The translations under genes and the position numbers were made by a program. The notes beneath the pieces were generated by a model. It saw only the letters and a program-made list of their open reading frames with translations. It did not search any database and had not been told where the DNA came from. From contig NZ_JADNYK010000006.1 of NCBI RefSeq assembly GCF_017810075.1, positions 62,001 to 126,000 on the forward strand: a stretch of DNA of 64,000 nucleotides. Direction: 5' to 3'. Shown one piece after another: positions 35,455 to 44,987 of the stretch. Numbering within the stretch: the first letter of the stretch is position 1; every line of letters starts with the position of its first letter. This stretch comes from Pseudozobellia sp. WGM2 (GTDB lineage: Bacteria > Bacteroidota > Bacteroidia > Flavobacteriales > Flavobacteriaceae).

Positions 35455-35745
35455 ATGAGCGGGCATATTATTGACATGGTAAATCGCATTAAGCAGAACA
35501 AGATTCCGAAAAGGAAGAAGTTTCAAGGCGACAATCGGAGCTTGCTCTCTTTAGAAAGCTCAACGGGTATAACACATTATAATTTTCCTTCGGTAAGTAC
35601 TCAGAAATTAGAAGAAATAAAGAGCAATATAAGACAAGAGGCGGTTATTCGAAGAAGAAATTCATATCTCTTACTTGGCTTCTGTATTTTAATTACCATC
35701 GTCTTAGGACTGATTTTCTTAGATTCTTATAAATATCACTTTTAG
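35455..35745 (+). CDS. Small single-pass membrane protein, hypothetical
   Basis: A 96-residue protein of no recognised family. Residues 1-65 are basic and hydrophilic; one transmembrane segment follows (SYLLLGFCILITIVLGLIF, about 71-89), with a short tail. It lies 81 bases upstream of the BlaI-like gene, with BlaI-type operators in between. It looks like a real small gene because its features are coherent and the region is otherwise empty. Confidence 0.6.
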   Translation: MSGHIIDMVNRIKQNKIPKRKKFQGDNRSLLSLESSTGITHYNFPSVSTQKLEEIKSNIRQEAVIRRRNSYLLLGFCILITIVLGLIFLDSYKYHF

Positions 35746-35766
35746 TTATTGGTCAAATTTTTTAAC

Positions 35767-35808
35767 TCTACGTTTGTAGAATATAAAATTTTACTCTATA
35801 TTTGTAGA
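35767..35808 (+). promoter_or_regulatory. BlaI-type double operator over a Bacteroidota promoter
   Basis: Two dyads: TCTAC-GTTT-GTAGA (35767-35780, perfect 5-bp arms) and TCTATATTTGTAGA (35795-35808), 28 bases apart centre to centre. The first contains TTTG (35773-35776) and the second contains TATATTTG (35797-35804); their 20-base gap fits a Bacteroidota -33/-7 pair. Repressor bound to both dyads would cover both promoter elements. The BlaI gene starts 18 bases downstream. Confidence 0.72.
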
Positions 35809-35826
35809 ACATAAATATAGAGTGCC

Positions 35827-36192
35827 ATGCAATTGTCTAAAGCGGAAGAAGAGTTAATGAATATATTGTGGAAGCAAAAAAAGGCTTTTATGAAAGACCT
35901 TTTAGAGGCTTACCCCGAGCCTAAACCTGCCACGACAACTATTGCCACCCTGCTCAAGCGAATGCAAGATAAAGGTTTCGTAGCCTACAATTTAGAAGGG
36001 CGCTCTAGAAAATATCACCCCTTAGTCAAGAAAAAGGACTACTTCTCGAAACATGTAAACGGACTTATTCGCAACTTTTTTAATGATAGTCCGGGGCAAT
36101 TTGCTTCCTTCTTCACGGAAACCACCGATTTAAGCAAAGAAGAATTGGAAGATTTACGTAAACTGATAGACAACGAAATCAAAAAGCGCTGA
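35827..36192 (+). CDS. BlaI/MecI/CopY family transcriptional repressor
   Basis: A 121-residue winged-helix repressor: LSKAEEELMNILWKQ start, PKPATTTIATLLKRMQDKGFV recognition region, and a C-terminal helical dimerisation part (ELEDLRKLIDNE). BlaI-type repressors are released when a membrane M56 protease is activated. The M56 gene follows after 2 bases, and two palindromic operators lie just upstream, so the pair is almost certainly autoregulated. The inducer is unknown; a beta-lactam role should not be assumed. Confidence 0.92.
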   Translation: MQLSKAEEELMNILWKQKKAFMKDLLEAYPEPKPATTTIATLLKRMQDKGFVAYNLEGRSRKYHPLVKKKDYFSKHVNGLIRNFFNDSPGQFASFFTETTDLSKEELEDLRKLIDNEIKKR

Positions 36193-36194
36193 TT

Positions 36195-38711
36195 ATGTTA
36201 CTCTACCTTTTAAAATCGGCAGCGTGTTTGGCCGCATTTATGGCCCTCTACAAATTGCTTTTGGAGCGGGAACCCATGCACCAAATAAAAAGGTTCTATT
36301 TATTGGCCGCAATAGTGCTATCGTTTGCCATACCGCAAATCATTTTCGTAGAATATGTAGAAATGCCGGCAAACTCCGTTGGCAGCGATTACTTAGTACA
36401 GGCAACTGAACTTGGCCCGACCATCGAATATGCCGAAGAAGAGCCGTGGGATTGGTGGCAATTAGTACTGCCCATTTATTTATTGGGATTTGTCTTTTTT
36501 ACGATTCGTTTTGTCGTCCATCTTAGTTCACTCGTAAAAAATATTAGGAACAACCCTAAAGTAAAAACAAGGTCTTGGGTCAATGTTTTGCTGGAAGACT
36601 TTACCCCACCCTATACCTTTCTCCATTACATCTTTTTGAACAAAAAGAGATTTGAGAACAAGGCAATACCCGAAGAGGTATTACGTCATGAAGCGGCCCA
36701 CGTAAATCAAAAACATAGTTTAGATGTACTGTTCATAGAGCTTCTACAAATTATCTTTTGGTTCAATCCGTTAATTTTCATTCTAAAAAAATGGATCAAA
36801 CTGAATCACGAATTTTTAGCGGACCAAGCTGTTCTAAAGCAAGGAACGCCCACAAATGAATATCAACATACCCTTTTAAAGTTTGCCTCATCAGCAACCA
36901 ACAATCATCAGTTAAACAGAGTTTATTCATCAATCGGTGCAGAGGGAATCCAAAGCATCAAAAAACGATTCATCATCATGAAAAAAAAATCATCAAAAAA
37001 ATCACTTGTCTTACGAAGTTCCCTAGTGCTCCCGCTTACCACATTTCTTCTATTTGCGCTTAGTACCGTTAAAGAGGTTTATATACCCCTTGAAACTTCG
37101 GAAGATAGCACAGAATACTATGCAAGAAGCTTGAGTATAGAAATTCTAGGAAATGATAACTACTCAGTAGAAGGAATAAACGTAGATAAGAACAATTTCT
37201 TAGAAATTGTCAATGAGTTCAACACGGATATTAATACTGAAATACGAAACAAAATTTTAAATATTCACCTGTCCTCGTCAAAGGATATTCCAAAAAGCGA
37301 GGTATGGTTTATATATAATTCTTTATTTAAATATGGTTTTTATCGCATTGTCGGCCCGAATCAAGAGATAATCAGAGAAAAAGGAAATACACCTATTTCT
37401 ATTGAAAATAATTATCTCTCGGGAAAGGAAGTTGAAAACTATAATGTAATGGCAACCAAGTACAACGCTATACCTCTTCGTGAACGTAAAATACCATTAA
37501 ACGACTTGCGCACGCTTGAAGTCATTTACAAAAAAATGTCTGCAAGCCAAAAGGAGGAAGCGCAACCGTTCCCTGAATGTTACAAAGGAAACAATCAACA
37601 GCAACAAACTATAGACCTCATTGAAATCGCTGTTAACAAGGAGGGAAAGTTGCTTGTAATCGATAAACTTATACAACTAGAAAATCTAAAAAAACATCTG
37701 GAGGAACTGAACACGGCCGATACCTTTAAAGAAAGAGAAAAAAGCCTAAGAGTAATTATTACTGCGGATTCAAATGCCCCTAAGGAGGTATTAGAACAAA
37801 TCGACTCCATTATTTCCGATTTTGGGGCTACAACGGTGAATATCATGCAACATCGAGCCTTTGACCAGGAATCAAGTATAACTAAAAACGAGCTGAAGGA
37901 ATACAATTCTTTGGCAAAGAAGTACAATAGGATGTTGGAAAAAAAGGGGAGCATACGCATTCTAAAAAGGGATGTGGACCGAATGGAATATCTCTTCAGC
38001 AACATGTCCGAAGAACAGCGGGCAAATGCTGAGCCTTTTCCAAATTTTCCTGAACCGCCGGCACCACCTACACCCCCTTCGCCTCCAGAAGAAGCTATTG
38101 AGATTCAGCAAGAAGTAGAACTAGCAACGGAAATCAATGAAAATGTGGTGGAAGAGATTCTTATAAAAGAGAATGCTTCAGACACCCAATATGCCAACTA
38201 TCACATAGAAAAAATAATCGAAACCCAAGACCCTTACGATAATGTACACCAGAATGCATATAACCTAAATACAAATCATCAAAAAAATGACTTAAATACC
38301 ACTTGGAGTTTTGACATGCAGGATGAAAACGTAAATATTTATCTCAACGGTACAAAAATTAGTTATCACGAATTTGTTCGAATGCAAGAGGAAGGTGAGA
38401 TTAAAAGTATAACCGTAACCAAAAATCCAAAAGGCGAAAACAGCATTAACATTATAGAATTGAACAATTCTGATTCGAAGTCTATCAAACCGGCTGCACC
38501 TACCGCACCGCCAAAACCACTTACCCCTATTGAACATGTTCAACAAATGGCAAAAAAAGGAGCCACATTCATATTCAAAGGAAAAGAAATCAGCTCTGAA
38601 AAGGCTATAAGCCTTTTGAAGAAAAACAAAAGTATAAACATAGATTCCCGCAATAAAAAAGGAGAAAAACCAGTACTAAGACTTAGCGAAGAACCTATTC
38701 GCATCGACTAA
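36195..38711 (+). CDS. M56 (BlaR1-like) membrane metallopeptidase with repeated extracytoplasmic domain
   Basis: An 838-residue protein. The N-terminus has about three membrane segments and the zinc motif HEAAH (165-169), with the more distal NHEFLADQAV providing further ligands. A fourth membrane segment (SLVLPLTTFLLFALSTV, about 280) leads to a long extracytoplasmic part with two related repeats (YN-LA/AT-KYN .. MS--Q---A-PFP), a Pro-rich linker (PEPPAPPTPPSPPEE) and a C-terminal domain of unknown fold. It is the signal-sensing protease that should inactivate the repressor encoded just upstream. No penicillin-binding domain is seen, so the signal is different from beta-lactam sensing. Confidence 0.88.
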   Translation: MLLYLLKSAACLAAFMALYKLLLEREPMHQIKRFYLLAAIVLSFAIPQIIFVEYVEMPANSVGSDYLVQATELGPTIEYAEEEPWDWWQLVLPIYLLGFVFFTIRFVVHLSSLVKNIRNNPKVKTRSWVNVLLEDFTPPYTFLHYIFLNKKRFENKAIPEEVLRHEAAHVNQKHSLDVLFIELLQIIFWFNPLIFILKKWIKLNHEFLADQAVLKQGTPTNEYQHTLLKFASSATNNHQLNRVYSSIGAEGIQSIKKRFIIMKKKSSKKSLVLRSSLVLPLTTFLLFALSTVKEVYIPLETSEDSTEYYARSLSIEILGNDNYSVEGINVDKNNFLEIVNEFNTDINTEIRNKILNIHLSSSKDIPKSEVWFIYNSLFKYGFYRIVGPNQEIIREKGNTPISIENNYLSGKEVENYNVMATKYNAIPLRERKIPLNDLRTLEVIYKKMSASQKEEAQPFPECYKGNNQQQQTIDLIEIAVNKEGKLLVIDKLIQLENLKKHLEELNTADTFKEREKSLRVIITADSNAPKEVLEQIDSIISDFGATTVNIMQHRAFDQESSITKNELKEYNSLAKKYNRMLEKKGSIRILKRDVDRMEYLFSNMSEEQRANAEPFPNFPEPPAPPTPPSPPEEAIEIQQEVELATEINENVVEEILIKENASDTQYANYHIEKIIETQDPYDNVHQNAYNLNTNHQKNDLNTTWSFDMQDENVNIYLNGTKISYHEFVRMQEEGEIKSITVTKNPKGENSINIIELNNSDSKSIKPAAPTAPPKPLTPIEHVQQMAKKGATFIFKGKEISSEKAISLLKKNKSINIDSRNKKGEKPVLRLSEEPIRID

Positions 38712-38735
38712 GGGTCCAGTTCTTGTAAATATGTT

Positions 38736-38762
38736 AAAGCCTTCATCTTGAAGGCTTTTTTT
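38736..38762 (+). terminator. Intrinsic terminator after the BlaI-M56 operon
   Basis: A 10-bp perfect stem AAAGCCTTCA / TGAAGGCTTT with loop TCT is followed by T4. It lies 25 bases after the M56 stop. Confidence 0.9.
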
Positions 38763-38877
38763 GTAACAAATTGCAACTGTAACATACTAATCGTCACCAA
38801 AAGTCAGTTACCCTATTGAGGCCCAATCTGTATTGAGCTAGGCTTCACAACAATTCATCAATCAAAATCATCACATC

Positions 38878-39978
38878 ATGTTACAACGATTCTTCATTCT
38901 CTGTTCAGGAGCAGATACCGATATTCTTAAAACCTGTTCCAAAGGCGAACAAAACAAATATGCAGGTATCGGCGCCACTGTTTTCTTTACGGCCGTAATG
39001 GCCTTTATTGCCTGTAGTTATGCCCTCTATACGGTTTTTGACAATATATACTCCGCCATCTTCTTCGGGATTATTTGGGGGCTCTTAATTTTCAATTTAG
39101 ACCGTTTTATAGTTTCCACTATCAAGAAAAGAAAAAGCTTCGGCAGTGAGCTGCTTCAGGCCACTCCACGAATTATTTTGGCGGTTATTATTGCCATTGT
39201 AATTTCAAAACCTTTGGAAATGAAAATTTTCGAGAAGGAAATTAACCAAGTTTTACTTAAAGAGAAAAATGAAATGACTTTGGCCAACAAACAGCAGCTG
39301 GCGCAACAATATACACCCACTGTTGAAAAACTCAATCAAGATATTGCCCAATTAAAAGCGGAAATAACCGCCAAAGAAGCCTCGACCGATGCACTATACG
39401 ATGTTTACATTTCAGAAGCGGAGGGTACTGCTGGTACCGGTTTGCTCGGCAAAGGCCCTGTCTATAGCGAAAAACGTAATAAACATGACGCTTCATTGGC
39501 TGAATTGAACGATTTAAAAGAATCTAATGCCCAAAAGATTGTGTCCATTGAGAATCAAATAACACAACTGAATGATGCGTATGCCGAAACCGTACAGAAC
39601 ACACAACCCATCATTGATGGTTTTGATGGACTAATGGCTCGTAATAATGCCTTGGAAAAACTACCTTGGTTACCTTCCTTTTTTATATTTCTGCTATTCA
39701 TGGCCATAGAAACATCGCCCATAATAGCAAAGCTGCTAGCACCAAAGGGAGAGTATGATCTAAAGCTCGAAGATGAAGAAACCACCCTTCGAACTTGGGT
39801 AACCCAAAAGGTTTTACAACGTGAAAAGATTCTAGCTACCGATACAGAACTTAATGAAAAAATCTATGGTGAAATTGCTGAGGAAGAAGCGGTATATACT
39901 TATAAGAAAGAAAAAGCCGAAGTACTTTTAAAACGACAAGCAGATGCTTTTCAAGAGACCCAGCTTAAAAGTCTATAA
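38878..39978 (+). CDS. DUF4407 membrane protein
   Basis: A 366-residue DUF4407 protein. It has membrane segments near residues 28-80 and 98-115, a long coiled coil (about 120-250, KEKNEMTLANKQQLAQQY onwards), a further membrane segment (LPSFFIFLLFMAIETSPI) and a charged tail. Function unknown; the topology suggests a coiled coil in the periplasm held by membrane helices. It is followed after 6 bases by the convergent Hpt gene. Confidence 0.88.
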   Translation: MLQRFFILCSGADTDILKTCSKGEQNKYAGIGATVFFTAVMAFIACSYALYTVFDNIYSAIFFGIIWGLLIFNLDRFIVSTIKKRKSFGSELLQATPRIILAVIIAIVISKPLEMKIFEKEINQVLLKEKNEMTLANKQQLAQQYTPTVEKLNQDIAQLKAEITAKEASTDALYDVYISEAEGTAGTGLLGKGPVYSEKRNKHDASLAELNDLKESNAQKIVSIENQITQLNDAYAETVQNTQPIIDGFDGLMARNNALEKLPWLPSFFIFLLFMAIETSPIIAKLLAPKGEYDLKLEDEETTLRTWVTQKVLQREKILATDTELNEKIYGEIAEEEAVYTYKKEKAEVLLKRQADAFQETQLKSL

Positions 39979-39984
39979 ACCGAA

Positions 39985-40329
39985 CTAAGCGGTTTCTAAA
40001 AATGTAGATACCGTCTTTAATATGGTCTTGAAATTCTCATCGTAACTAGAATCTCCGACCTCTAATTTTGCTTTGTGCTCTTCGGCAAATTCGAACGTTT
40101 TTTTCATGCCCAAAACACTGAACTTGTATTTAAGCTTATGTACGATTTCTGCCGCTGCGCGAGGTTCATCTATTTTTATGTGGTAGAGATATCTGCCCAG
40201 ATCCCAAGTGAACTCGGTACGCATAATAGCAACGAACTTCTTTCTAAATTCGAAATCTTGAGTACCTACCAAATCTACCACATAGTCTAAATTTGGTATT
40301 TCTCGCAAATATTGTTCTTGTACATCCAT
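39985..40329 (-). CDS. Hpt domain phosphotransfer protein
   Basis: A 114-residue single-domain histidine phosphotransfer protein, a four-helix bundle. The phospho-accepting histidine is in AAEIVHKLKYKFSVLGM (near residue 64). Stand-alone Hpt proteins relay phosphate between hybrid histidine kinases and response regulators; no partner is in the window. It is transcribed alone from a likely promoter within the following gap. Confidence 0.82.
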   Translation of the reverse strand: MDVQEQYLREIPNLDYVVDLVGTQDFEFRKKFVAIMRTEFTWDLGRYLYHIKIDEPRAAAEIVHKLKYKFSVLGMKKTFEFAEEHKAKLEVGDSSYDENFKTILKTVSTFLETA

Positions 40330-40671
40330 AGCTAAAAGAGCCTATACTCAGATAAAATGTTGCAATACATCTTACAAACGATTCAAAGGTAAGAATTTTA
40401 CTACTTAAAATTGAGTTTTGTTGTCAAATTAGTCATTATGGTAGGTGTTCTTAGGGGTTATTGTGGTTTGTTAACTGACCTATAAATAACGGACATATCG
40501 CCCCTCTAGTATTCACCGACTATAACCCATATGTTTTTCGAATAGTAAGATACTAAGAAATTGATCTTTAAATTGAGATATTTTTGGGTTTGTTAAAGTA
40601 GGAACACATCCCATCAGAAGGCCTAAATCAATAGGCGATGATGCCTAATCCATAAATAAACTTCACAGATT
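40330..40671. other. Intergenic region upstream of the Hpt gene
   Basis: 342 bases without a convincing gene. On the minus strand TACCTTTG (40384-40391) matches the TANNTTTG -7 box and would drive the Hpt gene with a leader of about 50 nt; no clear -33 element is visible. The rest shows no strong repeat or hairpin. Confidence 0.4.
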
Positions 40672-41673
40672 TCAATTGCCCCAGATACGACCCCAAAGTG
40701 CTTTTAATAGTCGTTTTGCATCTTCAGTTTTCCTTGGAGTTTTGATAACATTGACACCTTCTGTTGTTTTTTCTAATTTGTAGCTAAATGCAAATTGGGT
40801 CTCGTTGGGATCAAGACTGACCAGGCCGAAACGAAGATCATTAAAAAAAAGACCGTCCTCTGTTTTTGATATCGTATACCACCCTTCTGCAATCGCTATA
40901 AGACGATTGATTTTACTGTTTGTGGCTAGGCTATCTAAATAGTCATGGTTTTTAGGATACCTCTTAAAAGATATTCGCTCCGTATCAAAAAATGAATAGT
41001 TACCGATGAGATAGGCATCGCCCACATCAATATTGGCCATCCATAAAATGCTATTAAAAGGTGACGGCCGAGTATCTATTTTATAATATGTTATATTTTG
41101 CTCGTCAAGAGCTTTTAGAAACTGATTATAGCCAAGACCTTTCAAAATCAAGGTCAATATCAAATAGAACGCGCTAATGAACAATCCTAACCTATTGTAC
41201 TTTTTTCGTTTTTGCGATGTTCTTTTTTGAAACATCGCCAGAATCACAAAGACCAGAAATGGCAGCGTATAAAGCGGATCTATGACGAAGATGTTCTGAA
41301 AGGCCAACCGAACATCAAAAGGCCAGAAAAGTTGGGTTCCCCAAGTTGTAAAAGCATCGAGAATCGGGTGCGTGAACAGCCCCCAGAACATAAGCCAAGC
41401 CCATTCTCTCCAACTTGCCTCTCTTTTTCGCTCCAATTTTGAGATGACCCAGCCGAAAACGGGGGCGAAAACTATTGAAAAAAAAACGGAATGACTGAAA
41501 CCTCTATGCACCTCTGTAGCTGTAACCGTATCGAAAAAGTAATTGGCAAGAACATCTAAGTCAGGTATTGTACCGGCAATAGCCCCATAAAGCATAGCCT
41601 TATTGCCCACTTTTTTGCCCAACACCGCTTCACCTACGGCGGCACCAAGAACGATTTGGGTCAGCGAATCCAT
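40672..41673 (-). CDS. YdjM-type metal-dependent hydrolase (membrane)
   Basis: A 333-residue protein of the LexA-regulated YdjM/membrane-bound metal-dependent hydrolase family. The opening MDSLTQIVLGAAVGEAVLG, PDLD (IPDLDVLANYF) and HRGFSHS are the family metal-ligand motifs, and several membrane segments follow. Members are predicted phospholipase-like or membrane-lipid hydrolases with unknown substrates. Cotranscription with the MutS-like gene 16 bases upstream is likely. Confidence 0.9.
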   Translation of the reverse strand: MDSLTQIVLGAAVGEAVLGKKVGNKAMLYGAIAGTIPDLDVLANYFFDTVTATEVHRGFSHSVFFSIVFAPVFGWVISKLERKREASWREWAWLMFWGLFTHPILDAFTTWGTQLFWPFDVRLAFQNIFVIDPLYTLPFLVFVILAMFQKRTSQKRKKYNRLGLFISAFYLILTLILKGLGYNQFLKALDEQNITYYKIDTRPSPFNSILWMANIDVGDAYLIGNYSFFDTERISFKRYPKNHDYLDSLATNSKINRLIAIAEGWYTISKTEDGLFFNDLRFGLVSLDPNETQFAFSYKLEKTTEGVNVIKTPRKTEDAKRLLKALWGRIWGN

Positions 41674-41689
41674 ATATCATGAAGTTTAG

Positions 41690-43462
41690 TTAGTCGACTA
41701 TTTCCATTTTCTTCAACAAGAACGAGGCATTCATATTTTGACAGACCCCTTCTTTAAATTTGTAATCAAAATGAAGTTCATTATCTATTATTTCCGCATC
41801 AAAATAATGGTTCTCAACTTGCGGTAATTCATCAGCAACCTCGCAAAGACTAAGATCATGTGTAGCAATGATTCCTGTGGACTTTGAACTGACCAAACGC
41901 TCTACAAATTTACGACTGCCTTTCGCCTTATCTGTGCTGTTGGTACCTTTCAAGATTTCATCAAGTACAATAAAATAGCGGTCGGTCTGAATTTCATCGA
42001 CTATAAACTTTAACCTTTTCAATTCAGAGAAAAAATAAGACTCGTCGTCTGTCAACGAATCGGTAGTTCGCATGCTGGTAATTAATTTGATCGGATTGTA
42101 ATTCACTTCTTTCGCACAGACCGGAAGACCCAGATTGGCCATTACAATTTCAAGGGAAACAGTACGTAGAAAGGTACTTTTGCCTGCCATGTTCGCTCCT
42201 GTGACAATGAAAAACTGTTCATTATCTATCTTGAAATCATTTAAAACGCTCTGTTCCGGATTCAATAAAGGGTGCCCGGTACTTATGGAGTTTAAGACCG
42301 AACCTTCGGTCTGGATTTTGGGGAATGTATAAGAGGGGTGGTTAAAGGCAAAATTGCCCATACTATTATAAGCATCGAAAAAAGCGATAGCCTGAAACCA
42401 TTTTTCGGTATATGATCCATATTTTTGTATCCACTCTTCTATCTGGTAGCAGTGGCTAATGGTACGTAAGAATAACCCATTACCGAAAATAAAGTAAACC
42501 ATGTTGCCCACTTTATCTAAGTTGTACAATAGTTTTGAAAAACGCTCGGTAACTTCAGAAACCTTGAACTTCTCAGAAGTGATATTCAATTTTTGAGATT
42601 TTAATATCTCAGAATCGAAATTCTCTTTTTCTATAAGCACCAATAACTTATTGTACTGCTGAAATACACTTTGCACCTTGGATGCACTTTCCGCTAAAAA
42701 AATAATTTTTTTAATATAAATACCGGTAATTCCCATCCCTATGGCCCACCATATTATCAATACGGTTTCCGGAATAAAATCCATAAAATAAAGTATGAAC
42801 CAACCTATACTGAGAACCGAAAAAATATACGGAAGAACCTTCATTACTTTTGGCACGAACTGTTTATGGTTTTCAAGCCAATTTATAATACTTTCTGTAT
42901 GGGTCGTGGTCTTTGCCAAGGTAGCTATGGCCGAAAATTTTTGACGCCATTCGTGCAGTTGTGAAAGCTCTTTAACGGCCTCTTGTTTCTTCTCTATTGC
43001 TACAACATCGTTTGATTTGAGCAGTCTTGCAAAAATCTCACTCCCCTGTTTAAGGGCTGTACGATTGACATATTGATAGAATGAACCTCTGCCGAACAGA
43101 TCAATATCTTGGCTAAAATAGTGTGTTGGGTCTTTAAACTCATTTCCTTCCGGTAGGTCATGAAAGTTACGCGCCAAGACCTTCATCTCGGTTTTATTAA
43201 TATTGATGAGCGATTTTAGTAAATCGCTTTGGTATTGCAAGTTACTATGCCTTGTCACCAAAAAAAGAAATAATGCTACGGTTACCAGTAAAACGATCAA
43301 TATCAATTTCGCCTGCGGAGCCACAAAGTAAACAACAACTATTGCTATACAAAAAATGGCCAATCGCAACATACTGGAAGCATACAGGCGCTTTTTCACA
43401 CTAGCCAATTGATGTTCATATTTTTCTATTTCGGCCGTGTAAAAAGAAGACAGTTCGTTCAT
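41690..43462 (-). CDS. MutS-like ATPase with N-terminal membrane segments
   Basis: A 590-residue MutS-family protein. The N-terminus has two hydrophobic helices (FCIAIVVVYFVAP and LILIVLLVTVALFLFLV, about 35-70) and a further pair near 200-240, so it looks membrane-bound, unlike true mismatch-repair MutS. The C-terminal ATPase domain has Walker A GANMAGKST (about 420-428), DDESYFFSELKRLK and FIVLDEILKGTNS with signature-like residues. It lacks the mismatch-recognition domain. Role unknown; a membrane-associated DNA transaction is possible. Its ATPase signature is intact. Confidence 0.87.
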   Translation of the reverse strand: MNELSSFYTAEIEKYEHQLASVKKRLYASSMLRLAIFCIAIVVVYFVAPQAKLILIVLLVTVALFLFLVTRHSNLQYQSDLLKSLININKTEMKVLARNFHDLPEGNEFKDPTHYFSQDIDLFGRGSFYQYVNRTALKQGSEIFARLLKSNDVVAIEKKQEAVKELSQLHEWRQKFSAIATLAKTTTHTESIINWLENHKQFVPKVMKVLPYIFSVLSIGWFILYFMDFIPETVLIIWWAIGMGITGIYIKKIIFLAESASKVQSVFQQYNKLLVLIEKENFDSEILKSQKLNITSEKFKVSEVTERFSKLLYNLDKVGNMVYFIFGNGLFLRTISHCYQIEEWIQKYGSYTEKWFQAIAFFDAYNSMGNFAFNHPSYTFPKIQTEGSVLNSISTGHPLLNPEQSVLNDFKIDNEQFFIVTGANMAGKSTFLRTVSLEIVMANLGLPVCAKEVNYNPIKLITSMRTTDSLTDDESYFFSELKRLKFIVDEIQTDRYFIVLDEILKGTNSTDKAKGSRKFVERLVSSKSTGIIATHDLSLCEVADELPQVENHYFDAEIIDNELHFDYKFKEGVCQNMNASFLLKKMEIVD

Positions 43463-43657
43463 GTAGTCTCTGCGTTTTTTATTGCCGATAAAGATAAGCC
43501 TTCTCTATCAGTCTAGGGAAAGCCAAACCGCTTAACCGAAGAATAAGTCAAATTGTTTTGAACTAAATGATGGTATCATCAGATAGATACCGCCCAGTCT
43601 CGCAACGTCATACTACTAATATTAGAACGTACTAAACAATTTAGTTATCGCCAGACT

Positions 43658-44020
43658 TTACTTATCGAGATGATCATATTCCGATTTAAGTTTCTTTGTA
43701 AATTTAGAAACTACGAGCTCGTAAGAATGATCGATAAGTTCAGAAATCAATTTTGGGGGCACTTCGTTCAGTATTATAGTATTCCAGTGTACTTTGCTCA
43801 AGTGGTAGCCCGATAAAATTGCTCCGTCATATTCTTCACGAAGTGCGATTGCCCGTTCTGGATCGCATTTCAGATTTACTTGAGGTGGCAGTCTTTCCAA
43901 ACCGGTCAGGGCAAACATTTTGCCCATCACTTTAAAGACCAAAGTATCGGGACCAAACGGCAATTCTTCGGTCACTCCCTTTTTGGTTAAACAATAATCA
44001 CGAAATAGCTCAATGTTCAT
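43658..44020 (-). CDS. MmcQ/YjbR family protein
   Basis: A 120-residue MmcQ/YjbR domain protein (FRDYCLTKKGVTEELPFG start, VNLKCDPERAIALREEY, GYHLSKVHWNTIIL). The fold is a double-wing motif with predicted DNA-binding ability; the biological role is unknown. It overlaps the acetyltransferase gene by 4 bases (ATGA), last in the hemW-headed run. Confidence 0.9.
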   Translation of the reverse strand: MNIELFRDYCLTKKGVTEELPFGPDTLVFKVMGKMFALTGLERLPPQVNLKCDPERAIALREEYDGAILSGYHLSKVHWNTIILNEVPPKLISELIDHSYELVVSKFTKKLKSEYDHLDK

Positions 44021-44568
44021 GACTTTAAAGATTTTGACTTGACCCTATCTAAAAGAGGTTGTACGCTCGACCAATGATATCGGGTTTTTATGATTTGACG
44101 GTCGCCAATGTCATTTCCGGGTATGGTCTCTACCACTTCTCCGCCTAAAGATTTGTAAAAATGGTGAGCAGCTGTATTCTGTTCAAGCACCCAAAGGTAC
44201 ATGCCCGAATCGGTATGATTAACTTTAATTTCTTTGGCAATCATAGCGATCAACTGGCTACCGACCCCCATTCCCTTGAGTTCAGAAGATACGTGTAGAT
44301 TATCGACCAATGTTCCATACTTTTCACTATCATCAAAGTAAGCGCAGATAAAACCGACCAAAGAACTTTGATGAATCGCCAACAACACTTGTTGATTGGC
44401 TTTTGGGTTGTTCAAGCGTTCTGACCAAACTTTTATTCGGTCTTCACGGGCAAGATTATCTAAATACTCATCACTAAAGGCTCCACGGTAGTTCTGTTGC
44501 CAACTTCTGGCGTGCAACTCGGCTATTGCTTTACTATCTTTTATTGTGGCCTTTCTGAACTCCAACAT
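44017..44568 (-). CDS. GNAT family N-acetyltransferase
   Basis: A 183-residue GNAT protein: FRKATIKDSKAIAELH opening, VDNLHVSSELKGMGVGSQLI (acetyl-CoA-binding motif A) and MYLWVLEQNTAAHHFYKSLGG (motif B). It transfers an acetyl group to an unknown amine substrate. It follows the Dabb gene by 3 bases and overlaps the MmcQ gene. Confidence 0.92.
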   Translation of the reverse strand: MLEFRKATIKDSKAIAELHARSWQQNYRGAFSDEYLDNLAREDRIKVWSERLNNPKANQQVLLAIHQSSLVGFICAYFDDSEKYGTLVDNLHVSSELKGMGVGSQLIAMIAKEIKVNHTDSGMYLWVLEQNTAAHHFYKSLGGEVVETIPGNDIGDRQIIKTRYHWSSVQPLLDRVKSKSLKS

Positions 44569-44571
44569 GGT

Positions 44572-44973
44572 TTAATCTTGAACTCCCATAGAATCGTAAA
44601 CGATAACCTTCGTCCATAAATCTGCTGATTCTTCAATAAACAGTTTATGGGGCGGTTCATCTTGATAGTTTTGTTGTGCTTCGGCCGATTCAAAAGTGAC
44701 AATTAAAGAGTAAGTGAACGAACCATCGACAACATCACGGCTCGCCCTAGGTGGTTTACCTATAAAGTTGGTCTTGGCATAGGCTGAGTTATCTAGAAAC
44801 TTTTGCAATGAAGTCTCAAAAGCCTTTCGGTCTTCTTGGCTGTCAGGGTTCTTTAACCAGAAAAAAACGGTATGGGTAAAATTAGGGTCAAATTCTCTCA
44901 TTTCATCTGTTGTTTGGCCATAGGTGACTATAGCAAGGGTTAAAAATAAAATAGTAGTTGTAATTTTTTTCAT
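44572..44973 (-). CDS. Exported Dabb (stress-responsive A/B barrel) domain protein
   Basis: A 133-residue protein with a signal peptide (ILFLTLAIVTYGQ) and one Dabb domain (HTVFFWLKNPDSQEDR start, the alpha-beta ferredoxin-like fold). Dabb proteins are small dimeric barrels with varied roles. It lies in the middle of the seven-gene minus-strand run. Confidence 0.85.
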   Translation of the reverse strand: MKKITTTILFLTLAIVTYGQTTDEMREFDPNFTHTVFFWLKNPDSQEDRKAFETSLQKFLDNSAYAKTNFIGKPPRASRDVVDGSFTYSLIVTFESAEAQQNYQDEPPHKLFIEESADLWTKVIVYDSMGVQD

Positions 44974-44987
44974 AGCTCAATAATACT

